Of a stretch of DNA of 64,000 nucleotides, positions 46,808 to 55,856 are shown one piece after another (within the stretch, counting starts at the first letter, position 1; each line of letters begins with the position of its first letter). The notes under the pieces were generated by a model. It ran no database searches. It was not told the DNA's origin and saw nothing but the letters and a program-made list of their open reading frames with translations. This DNA comes from Theocolax elegans (Eukaryota; Arthropoda; Insecta; Hymenoptera; Cerocephalidae). The translations under genes and the position numbers were made by a program. Location of the stretch: contig CM047431.1 of the NCBI GenBank assembly GCA_026168455.1, positions 40,269,986 to 40,333,985 on the forward strand, in the 5' to 3' direction.

Positions 46808-49084
46808 ATGGCAAACAGAGAAAACGAGTTTAAAATTAGTCTTTTCGGTAATACTTCGAAAGACGATTCCTCAAAGAAGGTTAAGGAGCCGGTTGTAACG
46901 CCTATTGGCGAAATTATGCCCAGCGTACCAAGCATCGCTGCCGATATAAATATCCCTATTACGCCGGAAACTAAACCTTACGTGGACTTACGTTATGCAC
47001 TTACGGCCGCCGATGTTGCCCTCGCTTGTTCAAATATAAATACGTTACAATATGCTTTAAATAAAATGAAAAGTATCGAGGTATTTGACTCAAAAATTTT
47101 CCCCCCGGAAGATTTACAATTACTCCAGCGTACAAAGGTTCGTGTAGAAAATTCAATTAAACGCCTCAAAGAGTTACAACATATCGAGAAAATAGAACGG
47201 GAAAACGCGCAAGCAAAGATTATAGCTCGAGCTGCCGCCGAAGCTACCTTAAATAATACAAAGAGGAATTATGACGCACAAGACTCTTCTAAATATGAAT
47301 TAAAGTATGCGAGCACCCCAGTCATAAAAGAAACGGGCGAGAAAGGTGAAACTATAAATGATTCCGGCATATCACTCGCGCAAAACTCTGTAAATTTTCG
47401 TTCACCAGTAGCCATCTCAGATCAAGGTAATTCGTCTAATTCTTGCGGCCATTTTGATTTTAGCAATTATAATAAACATCGTTCCTCTAGTCTAAATACC
47501 GTGGACGTATGCAATGACGGAAAAAATGTCGGTATTATTGGTCAAAATGTAGGCGGTTACGAATTTAATACGGATAAATATTTAAAACGGGAATTTGACA
47601 AGGGCGTAATGAATATGCATAATTCAAGCCATAATACACGGAATGAAAAAACGAAAGACTCTTATTGGACGTTTTCCTTACATCAGGCTATAGGTACAAT
47701 ACCGACATATGATGGGAACCCCGACATGTTAGCTTTATTTTGTCGAGCAGTTCGAGATGTAGTACGTGAATTTGGCCCTCAATCAGAACGGTGGGTATTA
47801 AATTCCTTAGCAACTAAATTCCGGGGACGAGCTGCTGATGGTTATACTACGCGATTGACTCAATATCATACGATCGAAGGTCTGTTAGCTGATCTTAATA
47901 TGCAATATAGCAATATTGGAGGAGCAGACAAGGTCTTAGCCGAGTTAAAGGTTATTCGTCAAAGTCCGGGCGAAGGAGTAGGAGATTACGGGCTTCGTGT
48001 ACAAACGTTGCACAACCGTTTGTTAAATATCTATGACGCAAATAGTAGCTTGCACGATTTCGAAAGATTCACGTATAAAACACAAGCTGATCGGGAAGCA
48101 TTAGATCAATTTTTGTTCGGTCTTATCGGAGAAATACAACACCAAGTACGCTCGCGAAACCCGGTCGATTTACGTAATGCGATAGCTGAAGCCGTAAATT
48201 TTGAACAGAAAACGGGAGCACGTCGCGCCGAATATGAAAATCAAACAGTTAATAGTGTCGCTCAATTTGGAAATATCCTTAAAAACCTAGTGTCTCACGT
48301 GGCCTCGTTAAATGTTTCTAATCAAGCCCAAGATTCCGCGAAAATCCACAGAGCACCTGCAGAAGAAATTTGCAGCGAATGTAGAGTTAGTGGACATACC
48401 GCCCAAAATTGTCATAGGAGAATTTACGAAAATAAATTATGTGAATATTGCCACATCGTCGGTCACAGTTTTGAGCAATGTTATTCTTTACAAAACGCGG
48501 TAAAAAGCGGCCGAATCAGCAAAGAAAAAATAGAACAATCGGTAATCCCGACTCAGCAAGTTAATCCAACTCCGGTAGTTTACGCGCCGTACCCAGTACC
48601 GCCGATGACGCAAATGTATTCCGAAGCGCCTCGTGAGGTAAGAAGATCCAATTTCTCTCGCGATAATATGAAACGTAATAGGAATTATAACTTACAAAAT
48701 TCTATAAATTATAACAACCGTTCAAATCATGGTCGTAATAGTAATAATAATAATAATGTAACGAATTATGCTTCCCGAAATCGAAACTTTTATGATAAGC
48801 GGTATGAAGGATCGTTTGATGATTCTAGAAATTTTAACAGAAATTACAATAATGGGAACTCGAGGAATGAGCGTAATAATTACAGAAACTCAAACTTTAA
48901 TAAAAATAGAGGTCAAATAGGTAGAAGATACAACGATGACTTTAGTTATAATAGAAGTAACGACTCGCGGGACCGATCAATTAATCGCGTTTCATTCGAT
49001 GATCAAAATCACGGAGATTCTTTAAACTCCCAGGATGCTCGACGCCAACAACCGCTGGAGTCGAGCAGCCCACGGGTAAATTAA
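46808..49084 (+). CDS. Gag of element 2
   Basis: A 758-residue intact frame. Residues about 60-165 are rich in Lys, Glu, Leu and Ala and likely form a helical or coiled-coil region. The capsid-like core spans about 290-470 (SLHQAIGTIPTYDGNPDML..., VGDYGLRVQTLHNRLLNIY) and aligns with element 1 Gag. Two CX2CX4HX4C zinc knuckles lie at about 522-535 (CSECRVSGHTAQNC) and 545-558 (CEYCHIVGHSFEQC). Residues 600-740 are Asn/Arg/Tyr/Ser-rich and disordered. The ATG at 46808 is the first Met in the frame. Its 3' end carries the frameshift signal, and the stop at 49082-49084 comes six bases before the first Met of the protease frame. Confidence 0.95.
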   Translation: MANRENEFKISLFGNTSKDDSSKKVKEPVVTPIGEIMPSVPSIAADINIPITPETKPYVDLRYALTAADVALACSNINTLQYALNKMKSIEVFDSKIFPPEDLQLLQRTKVRVENSIKRLKELQHIEKIERENAQAKIIARAAAEATLNNTKRNYDAQDSSKYELKYASTPVIKETGEKGETINDSGISLAQNSVNFRSPVAISDQGNSSNSCGHFDFSNYNKHRSSSLNTVDVCNDGKNVGIIGQNVGGYEFNTDKYLKREFDKGVMNMHNSSHNTRNEKTKDSYWTFSLHQAIGTIPTYDGNPDMLALFCRAVRDVVREFGPQSERWVLNSLATKFRGRAADGYTTRLTQYHTIEGLLADLNMQYSNIGGADKVLAELKVIRQSPGEGVGDYGLRVQTLHNRLLNIYDANSSLHDFERFTYKTQADREALDQFLFGLIGEIQHQVRSRNPVDLRNAIAEAVNFEQKTGARRAEYENQTVNSVAQFGNILKNLVSHVASLNVSNQAQDSAKIHRAPAEEICSECRVSGHTAQNCHRRIYENKLCEYCHIVGHSFEQCYSLQNAVKSGRISKEKIEQSVIPTQQVNPTPVVYAPYPVPPMTQMYSEAPREVRRSNFSRDNMKRNRNYNLQNSINYNNRSNHGRNSNNNNNVTNYASRNRNFYDKRYEGSFDDSRNFNRNYNNGNSRNERNNYRNSNFNKNRGQIGRRYNDDFSYNRSNDSRDRSINRVSFDDQNHGDSLNSQDARRQQPLESSSPRVN
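49021..49067 (+). promoter_or_regulatory. Predicted -1 ribosomal frameshift signal, element 2
   Basis: TTTAAAC at 49021-49027 is in gag phase as T TTA AAC. After an 8-base spacer comes a perfect 8-bp stem, TGCTCGAC (49036-49043) with GTCGAGCA (49060-49067), around a 16-base loop that can add an inner CCA/TGG pairing. The -1 frame is open from 49027 through the protease. Confidence 0.85.
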
Positions 49085-50496
49085 ATAAAATGCATGAATC
49101 TTTGCGTGTTTGTGTAATTCGCTTTACGCAAACCGGCCGTAAACCACCTACGGTAGACTTACATAGTAAACAATTAAAAGGCGGAGTAGGACGATTTTAT
49201 GCCGATACTGGTGCGGATTTATCTATAATAAAACTAAATTGCGTAAGGGCAGATAATTATGTAGATACTAGCCACGTGGTCGCGATTAGTGGTGTAACCC
49301 CTGGAGAATGTGTAACATTAGGTAAAGTAGAGTTGAAGTTAAATGATTTATTATGTGAAATGCATGTTGTGCCCAATGATTTCCCGATAGATACTGATGG
49401 ATTATTAGGTTGGGATATGTTTGTTAAATATAAAGGTTTAGTCAACGCGGCCCAAAAATGTATACAATTTCATGACTTGGTAATCCCCTTCGTTAAAGAT
49501 GAATGTTTTGTTATTCCCCCTCGTACTAGACAGGTTATTTATGCTCGCGTGCTAAATGAGGAAAAAGTAGGTTTTGTGCCACTCCTAGACTTAGGCTCGG
49601 ACATTTTATTCGGTAATTTCGTAACCGAGAATCAAGGAGGGAAAGCGTATGCCCTTTGTATTAATAAAAGTGATAAAGTTTTAGAAATAGGGCCACCAGA
49701 AGTAGTGTTAGAACCCTGTGAAACAATTAAGGAAACCGGGGAATTCGATTTAGATAAAGATATCGAGAGCGAAGGGAATATAGAAAGCCGTGCAAACATT
49801 TTAAGAATTTTTGAGAACGAAGAAAAGGATCGGGCCACGTTAGTATTTGAACAATTAGATCAGGAATCTTTAAGTAATAATAACGAGGAAGAAATAGAAC
49901 ATATAAAAGAGTTGATTAGGGAACGACCACATTTATTTGGCTTACCCGGAGAGAGATTAAAAGCCACTCATTTAGTTACGCACAAGATTTTAACGACCAC
50001 TGACATCCCAGTGCGTTCAAAGAAATTTAGACACCCAGCAACGATTCGCGAAGAAATGCAAAAATTGATTCAACAAAATCTGGAGGCAGGAAGTATACGA
50101 CCCTCAGAGAGTCCATACTCCTCAATGATGTGGGTAGTGCCAAAAAAGAGCGGCAAAAATGGTGAAAAACGTTGGCGCATGGTGACCGACTTTAGACAAC
50201 TGAATGAGATAACAATAGGCAATAGCTATCCACTTCCAATAATGACTGATATAATAGAAGGGGTTGCGTCAGCAAATTACATAACGGCAGTAGATTTAAA
50301 GACGGGTTTTTATCAGGTTCCTATGGACCCAGACGATGCGAAAAAGACGGCATTCGCAGGGCCGTATGGTCATTATGAATATACAAGAATGGGAATGGGT
50401 TTGAAAAATGCCCCGGCTACATTTCAATCACTTATGGATTTAATCCTAGTTGGGTGCAAGGACAAGAATTGTATGTATACCTCGATGACATCATAG
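49027..50496 (+). CDS. Protease and N-terminal RT of element 2 pol (frame ends at a frameshift)
   Basis: The first Met is at 49090 but the frame is open back to the slippery site, so synthesis is expected as a Gag-Pol fusion. Counting from 49090, the protease active site ADTGAD has DTGA at residues 39-42, and a retroviral-type C-terminal LLGWDM lies near residue 110. After a linker, RT fingers and palm begin near residue 300: MWVVPKKSG, RWRMVTDFRQLNE, the first catalytic Asp in AVDLKTGFYQ, and MGMGLKNAPATFQ. Homology leaves this frame near 50452-50458 and continues in the next frame, a few codons before YLDD. The remaining codons to 50496 are out-of-frame reading. Confidence 0.92.
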   Translation, partial: LPGCSTPTTAGVEQPTGKLNKMHESLRVCVIRFTQTGRKPPTVDLHSKQLKGGVGRFYADTGADLSIIKLNCVRADNYVDTSHVVAISGVTPGECVTLGKVELKLNDLLCEMHVVPNDFPIDTDGLLGWDMFVKYKGLVNAAQKCIQFHDLVIPFVKDECFVIPPRTRQVIYARVLNEEKVGFVPLLDLGSDILFGNFVTENQGGKAYALCINKSDKVLEIGPPEVVLEPCETIKETGEFDLDKDIESEGNIESRANILRIFENEEKDRATLVFEQLDQESLSNNNEEEIEHIKELIRERPHLFGLPGERLKATHLVTHKILTTTDIPVRSKKFRHPATIREEMQKLIQQNLEAGSIRPSESPYSSMMWVVPKKSGKNGEKRWRMVTDFRQLNEITIGNSYPLPIMTDIIEGVASANYITAVDLKTGFYQVPMDPDDAKKTAFAGPYGHYEYTRMGMGLKNAPATFQSLMDLILVGCKDKNCMYTSMTS

Positions 50497-53400
50497 TTTT
50501 TGCATCAAATCTCGAAGAACATGGTAAAAGGTTTCGTCGTCTAATGAAAAGACTGGACGACGCAAATCTTACGATTGAACCTGGTAAATGTCAGTTCCTG
50601 CAAAAGGAAGCTAAAGTATTAGGGCATATTGTCGGCAAAGGAAAAATTCGTCCCGACCCCAAGAAATTAGAAGCTGTAGCAAAATATCCGGTGCCTACGA
50701 CAAAGAAAAAAATAAAACAATTCCTTGGTTTTGCTAGCTATTATAGAAGATTCATAAAGGATTTCGCAAAGATTACGTATCCATTGTCGCAGCTGACAAG
50801 AAAAACAACAGATAAAGAAATAAGATGGGGAGAAGAACAACAACAAGCATTTGATAAAATACGCGAGATTTTAATCACAGCACCTGTAGTAGTAGCCCCC
50901 GATTTAACGAAGGAATTTATAGTGACGACCGACGCGAGCGATTACGCCATAGGTGCAATATTAGGGCAAGGAGAGCTTGGCAAAGAACATGCTTGCGCGT
51001 ATGCCTCTCGTTGCTTGAGAGGTCCAGAGCTTCGTTATTCTATATATGATCGAGAACTACTAGCGGTGGTATTCGCCAAAGATCAATTTCAGCCATATTT
51101 ATACGGTAGAAAATTCACCGTGGTCACTGATCATGAGCCATTAAAACATTTTCACAATACAAAGAAACCTGACCTAAGGTTCAATAGACTCAAGGCGGAG
51201 TTACGAGGCTGCGACTTTACAGTAGTGTATCGCCCAGGTCCGCGTAATACGAACGCGGACGCGTTATCCCGAAACCCGGTAATATTAAAAGGGGAAGTAA
51301 ATCCAGAATGTTCAAAAGCCGAATTGTATGCATTAGCAGATAAACAAGAAGAAGAAGATGTTTTCATTCAATCAAAATCGCCAGCAAAAGTATTATACAC
51401 CTTCCGCACAAGAAAATACGGGCAACCAAAAACTCGAAAAAGATCGCGATTGACGTCATCAGGTTCGGACGAAGACCCTAAGGCTCCTCGGTTATCAAAA
51501 CAAATTGAAAGAGATTCCGATTTAGATTCGACTAAGGAATCCGACGATAACGAAAAATTGTCAAGAATAAGGACTAAAAGAAAGTATATAAAGAAATCAA
51601 AAACCCAGACGGGTCAGAACTTTCCTATTTGCAATAGAATTTCCGATAATATCAATCATCCAGCCAATGAACCGATATTAAGCCAAGCAGAATCTAATAA
51701 ACGACTCCCTTATATACGGAAGGAAGTTAATATGAGAGACGAAATTTGTATTGTGAGTACACCTAGACCTTCTAAGGACAAGATAATTCGAAAATTGCCA
51801 AAAAAGGGAATACACAAAAATACGTTGAAGCCGCATAAATCAGAATTTAAAGAAAATTTATCGGAAGTTTCAAGTACGCATAGTAATAGTTTAGGGGACG
51901 TTACAGATCTCGAATCGCAACCCAAGGATGCAAATATAAAAGTTGATCAGAGTAAAAATGCCAACCTGTCCAAATCAAGGGATAACATAATCTACAAGAA
52001 AGGGGAATTTTTAGCAATTAGAAATGCGAATGAAGATTTTTATTTATGTCTGACGTTGACCGATGTGCCGGAACAGATGGACAAAGCCCCAATTAAATGG
52101 CTCACACGTTCTACAGTCGAACCAAATAATTATAAACTCGATTACATAGACTCAGTAGAACTCGCTTGCGTACTAACAAACGTAAAATTGGATCAGAAAT
52201 CAACCGGACAATATTTATTATCACCAGTTGAAGAAAAACGCATAATGGAGATATTAATAGCCTCGATCAAAGCTGATAAACACAATTATGCAGACTTTGC
52301 ATACAATCAAAAATCAACAGTCAACTCGGAAACAAATGCAAGCAAGCAAGATGAAAGAGTAAACTGCACGGGTGACGTTAACTATGATTCGTCCCTGGAG
52401 ATTGCGCCCAAACAATCAGAATCAACGCAGGAACTATTAAAAAATGTGTCAACAAATACCAAGCAATCATTATATAATTTACAAGAAAAATTATTCGGAG
52501 AAGATATAGGTGATAAAATAAATCTATTCATGGAATTGCAAAAGCAAAATAGTGAAGGTAAAACAGGTTTGCGTATTGATATTTGGGAAAATGAGGAGAA
52601 TAAAGGCGACGATCAAAATGGTGACCCGAAAAACTTCGACAACCCTAGGTCTGAAAGTGGCAATGTTCCAGATACGCAGGCAGTACCAATGCAATCACCT
52701 GGCGATAATATTGAAGTAAGTTCACCAAATACACCGCGTAAAACAATAAACGTCGCGCCACGAACGGAGTATTATCATATACTACCCATGGAGGAAGACG
52801 AAGAAATAAGTATGGAAAGCGATAATCCGAGTTACAATCAAATTATTACACCTGAGATCCTAGAAACACATATTCATGAGGAAGACATGCATTCCTTAAA
52901 CGTAAGCAGAACGATCGAAGATGCGTTAGATACTCTAGCAGAGAGATTTTATGTATATTCGCAGCACACAGAATGTGCTCAACCTGAATTACCCAAGGAA
53001 CACGACACCGACATTCCAGGTGACGGTAATTGTTTTTTCCACTCAGTAATAAAAATATTAAATTTTAATTATACTCCTCGTCAGTTGCGCGATTGCTTAC
53101 TAAAAAGCCCAGCCCTTGAAAACTGTGGTGTACCGGAAGAGGCACGTAAAATATTAGCCTCCGATATCGAATTTGCCGATATAGATTGCGTTTATGTTTT
53201 TTCACAACATTTTAACATTAACGTTTGTATCCATTATTACCTTCCGAGTGGTCTTATTTACTGTTATTGCAAGGCGGATGACAACGCGGCATATATTCAT
53301 CTACATCTTATAGACCGACACTTTACACCTTACATAACATCAATGAACGATAGTACTATCCTTATAGGGCCAATGACGCCAAACAGAATAGCCACAGATA

Positions 53401-55112
53401 CACCAAATTTAAGCGAACTAACGTATCCTGAAATGCATAACGAAAATAATTCTAGCGACATAGATACTCAGGATAACAGGCCAAAGCGCAGAGAAGCCAT
53501 GGCACGTTACCTAGTAGCTGAAGCACGACCGTGTTATGTTACGCCGCCATGGGTAGGAGATAATAGCGAAGTTCATCCTTTCAGAACAGTACAAGTCTTA
53601 GACGAGCATCCTTTTGCATACAAGGATAATCTAGTATACTTATTAACGGCTGATATATTTCTTAATACTGAAATTTTAGAGGCACTTATAGAACGTCAAT
53701 ATATATCTGAGGATCAATTGAGAAGCATGTCGCGCGAAGTAGGGGAAATTATAATGTCTGAGACGAAAGGCGTAAGTTTGTTTGGAGTGGTTATAAAACA
53801 GAATATAAATAGCAAGCTAGTTAGACCTGATTTAAAACGATGCATAAAAGCTTTGAAGGCATTGGTTGCAAAGTTTGATATAAAATCCGTAGGAATTATT
53901 AGGGATCTTGCAGTTTTGTCGCTTACAGAATGGAATTACTTCATCGATCTGTGCAACAAACAGTTTCGGGGTAGAGACATTGTAATAGTATTTTTTAAAA
54001 ATAATTTACCTATCCCTAAAGTAGAGGATCGTTATCGTTTAATTCAAGAATACCATGAGTCAGCAATGGGCGGTCATAAAGGTATGACCAAGACTTATAC
54101 AAGACTCTCGAACGAATACTACTGGAGAAATATGCAGGCAGACGTACGTCAATACGTTCGGGGTTGCCCAAATTGTCAAACACAAAAATTGGTGCGCGTA
54201 AAAACTAGACTACCTATGTTAATTACGGACACAGCCTCTAAACCATTTACCAAATGGTCAATAGACTTTGTTGGCCCGAAGGCACCTACAAAAGCAGGAA
54301 ATCAATACATTCTGGCTATGCAGGATAATTTAAGTAAATTTTGTGTACTAGTACCGGTTAAGCACGCTACAGCGCATGAAGTAGCACGCGCGATTACTGA
54401 AAAATTAATATGTTACTTTGGTTCCCCCGTGACCCTAGTTTCAGATCAAGGTTCACACTTTATTAATAAATTACTCGAAAAGTTTGCCGAAATCTTTAAA
54501 ATAAATAAATTTTGTTCGAGCGCTTATAGGCCGCAATCGCAAGGCAGTATAGAGAGACAAAATTCAGTTTTAAATGAATACCTAAAAATGTATTTAGAAA
54601 ACTGCGTCGAATGGGACGAACTGTTGCCCTTAGCACAACACTCTTACAATACACACGTGCATGAAGCTACCGGATACACTCCACACGAAATTGTATTTGG
54701 TCAAAAGGCCAGGATGCCATCGAGTTTTCCACCCAAAGAAGAATTGTTAACGTATGACTCTTATTTAAGCGATACAACTGAAGCGTTGGCTCAGTTACGT
54801 ACGCTCGCAGCTATGAATTTAGTTCAAGCTAAGTATCGGTCAAAATTTTACTACGATCAGAAACGTAAAGTGGTACACTTTAGAGAGGGCGAAATGGTAT
54901 ATGTCATTAAGAAACCTAAAAGTGGAAAAATGGACAATGATTATGTAGGCCCATGTGAAGTTATAGAAACGAATCAGGAAACTCATAACGTAAAAATCAA
55001 AAAAGGAGATCAGACAAGAACAGTCCACATGGATCTCTTGAAGCATAGTTATGAACTGCCTAAACCAATTCCTACTCCTATAGGGAAACTAGGTCATGAA
55101 AATAAACAATAA
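50454..55112 (+). CDS. RT C-terminus, RNase H, unknown domain, OTU, macro-like domain and integrase of element 2
   Basis: A 1552-residue uninterrupted frame; its first Met is not a true start. Domains in order: RT catalytic YLDD at residues 9-12; RT thumb and connection to about 130; RNase H at about 150-280 (TTDASDYAIGAIL, NADALSRNP); charged linker; a conserved unknown domain at about 515-610, shared with element 1; acidic linker; an OTU-like cysteine protease domain at about 851-961 with GDGNCFFHS (Asp857, Cys860) and IHLHLIDRHFTPY (His956); a macro-like domain at about 1050-1190; integrase with an HHCC finger (YHESAMGGH, CPNC) at about 1200-1240, and the DDE residues in SIDFVGP, SDQGSHF and GSIERQN; then a GPY/F-like C-terminal module (YVGPCEVIE). 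All key residues are present. The OTU domain could trim ubiquitin-like modifiers or act in polyprotein processing; that is inference. Confidence 0.93.
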   Translation: MQGQELYVYLDDIIVFASNLEEHGKRFRRLMKRLDDANLTIEPGKCQFLQKEAKVLGHIVGKGKIRPDPKKLEAVAKYPVPTTKKKIKQFLGFASYYRRFIKDFAKITYPLSQLTRKTTDKEIRWGEEQQQAFDKIREILITAPVVVAPDLTKEFIVTTDASDYAIGAILGQGELGKEHACAYASRCLRGPELRYSIYDRELLAVVFAKDQFQPYLYGRKFTVVTDHEPLKHFHNTKKPDLRFNRLKAELRGCDFTVVYRPGPRNTNADALSRNPVILKGEVNPECSKAELYALADKQEEEDVFIQSKSPAKVLYTFRTRKYGQPKTRKRSRLTSSGSDEDPKAPRLSKQIERDSDLDSTKESDDNEKLSRIRTKRKYIKKSKTQTGQNFPICNRISDNINHPANEPILSQAESNKRLPYIRKEVNMRDEICIVSTPRPSKDKIIRKLPKKGIHKNTLKPHKSEFKENLSEVSSTHSNSLGDVTDLESQPKDANIKVDQSKNANLSKSRDNIIYKKGEFLAIRNANEDFYLCLTLTDVPEQMDKAPIKWLTRSTVEPNNYKLDYIDSVELACVLTNVKLDQKSTGQYLLSPVEEKRIMEILIASIKADKHNYADFAYNQKSTVNSETNASKQDERVNCTGDVNYDSSLEIAPKQSESTQELLKNVSTNTKQSLYNLQEKLFGEDIGDKINLFMELQKQNSEGKTGLRIDIWENEENKGDDQNGDPKNFDNPRSESGNVPDTQAVPMQSPGDNIEVSSPNTPRKTINVAPRTEYYHILPMEEDEEISMESDNPSYNQIITPEILETHIHEEDMHSLNVSRTIEDALDTLAERFYVYSQHTECAQPELPKEHDTDIPGDGNCFFHSVIKILNFNYTPRQLRDCLLKSPALENCGVPEEARKILASDIEFADIDCVYVFSQHFNINVCIHYYLPSGLIYCYCKADDNAAYIHLHLIDRHFTPYITSMNDSTILIGPMTPNRIATDTPNLSELTYPEMHNENNSSDIDTQDNRPKRREAMARYLVAEARPCYVTPPWVGDNSEVHPFRTVQVLDEHPFAYKDNLVYLLTADIFLNTEILEALIERQYISEDQLRSMSREVGEIIMSETKGVSLFGVVIKQNINSKLVRPDLKRCIKALKALVAKFDIKSVGIIRDLAVLSLTEWNYFIDLCNKQFRGRDIVIVFFKNNLPIPKVEDRYRLIQEYHESAMGGHKGMTKTYTRLSNEYYWRNMQADVRQYVRGCPNCQTQKLVRVKTRLPMLITDTASKPFTKWSIDFVGPKAPTKAGNQYILAMQDNLSKFCVLVPVKHATAHEVARAITEKLICYFGSPVTLVSDQGSHFINKLLEKFAEIFKINKFCSSAYRPQSQGSIERQNSVLNEYLKMYLENCVEWDELLPLAQHSYNTHVHEATGYTPHEIVFGQKARMPSSFPPKEELLTYDSYLSDTTEALAQLRTLAAMNLVQAKYRSKFYYDQKRKVVHFREGEMVYVIKKPKSGKMDNDYVGPCEVIETNQETHNVKIKKGDQTRTVHMDLLKHSYELPKPIPTPIGKLGHENKQ

Positions 55113-55856
55113 TTAGCACGCACTGGTACAGCTCAGTCAAGTCTATTAATTAAGTAGGATAAGATTTTTATTTTTTCTCCGCGGCCCTCAGACGCCATGC
55201 ATAACACAGTTGTGTAATTCAAATATCTAAATCGAATAATTCATTCAGTAAACATATTGTAAATTTAAACGTTACACTGTTATAAAAGATATAAATAAAA
55301 TAATATAATTATTAATGAAATAAAATTATTACTTTTTAGGAGTCCCGAACATTCGTATAAATTATTATAACATACTATTGATCTGGTCCCAGATTAACGG
55401 TTTTCCAGTCAGGTCTTCGTATACCCATAAATTATAGAGAATAAATAACCAATAATGTTACTGATTTTAAATAATAGGCTTAATAACTTTAGTTAAGATA
55501 TGGGAGTGAGCCAAAATAACGGCTGTTACACACACACACATATATATATATATACAAATAAAATATAACAAGCATTTCTAAAATTTTCCGCGGCTCTCAG
55601 ATACCGCAAATATTTGAGTAGGGTAATAATTCTTAAATAAAGATAATAAAATCGACTAAAAAGGTAATTATTATTACAATTAGACATTAACGCCTTTCTT
55701 ACATATTAAGCGCATAACTCATTACTAGGTAATAATACAACCAAGTACACGAATAGACATTCTCATAAATTATAAAATAATTACGGTATACATTCACGTT
55801 AATTCTTCTTTCTTCAGTCCAATAAAAAGTTCTAAATTACAAGCTCTTAGGATACA
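55113..55856. other. AT-rich region after pol of element 2
   Basis: No open frame or LTR. It holds an AC/AT dinucleotide run at about 55529-55555 and two CCGCGGC(C/T)CTCAGA copies (near 55181 and 55590). From about 55670 to 55830 it resembles the tandem repeats at about 58145-58305 (matching blocks CTTACATATTA, ATTATAAAATAATTA, TTCTTCTTTC). It is also the 3' flank of the minus-strand gene that follows. Confidence 0.6.

Larger units (their letters stand above)
45537..55112 (+). mobile_element. LTR retrotransposon 2 (Ty3/gypsy-type), 5' LTR to end of pol; 3' LTR not found
   Basis: A 772-bp LTR abuts the satellite at 45537. It is followed by a leader, gag, and a pro-RT-RNase H-unknown-OTU-macro-integrase polyprotein with the same domain order as element 1 but clearly diverged protein sequence. 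One frameshift lies in RT. No repeat of the LTR (TGTTACGAGT...ACTCGTAACA) occurs in the 8.9 kb from 55113 to the window end. Either the 3' end was lost, or the element is very long and its 3' LTR lies outside. The end given is the last base that can be assigned. Confidence 0.9.

Noticed and set aside
55525..55545. TGTTACACAC as a start of the missing 3' LTR
   Set aside because: Similarity to TGTTACGAGT stops after six bases and no LTR sequence follows.
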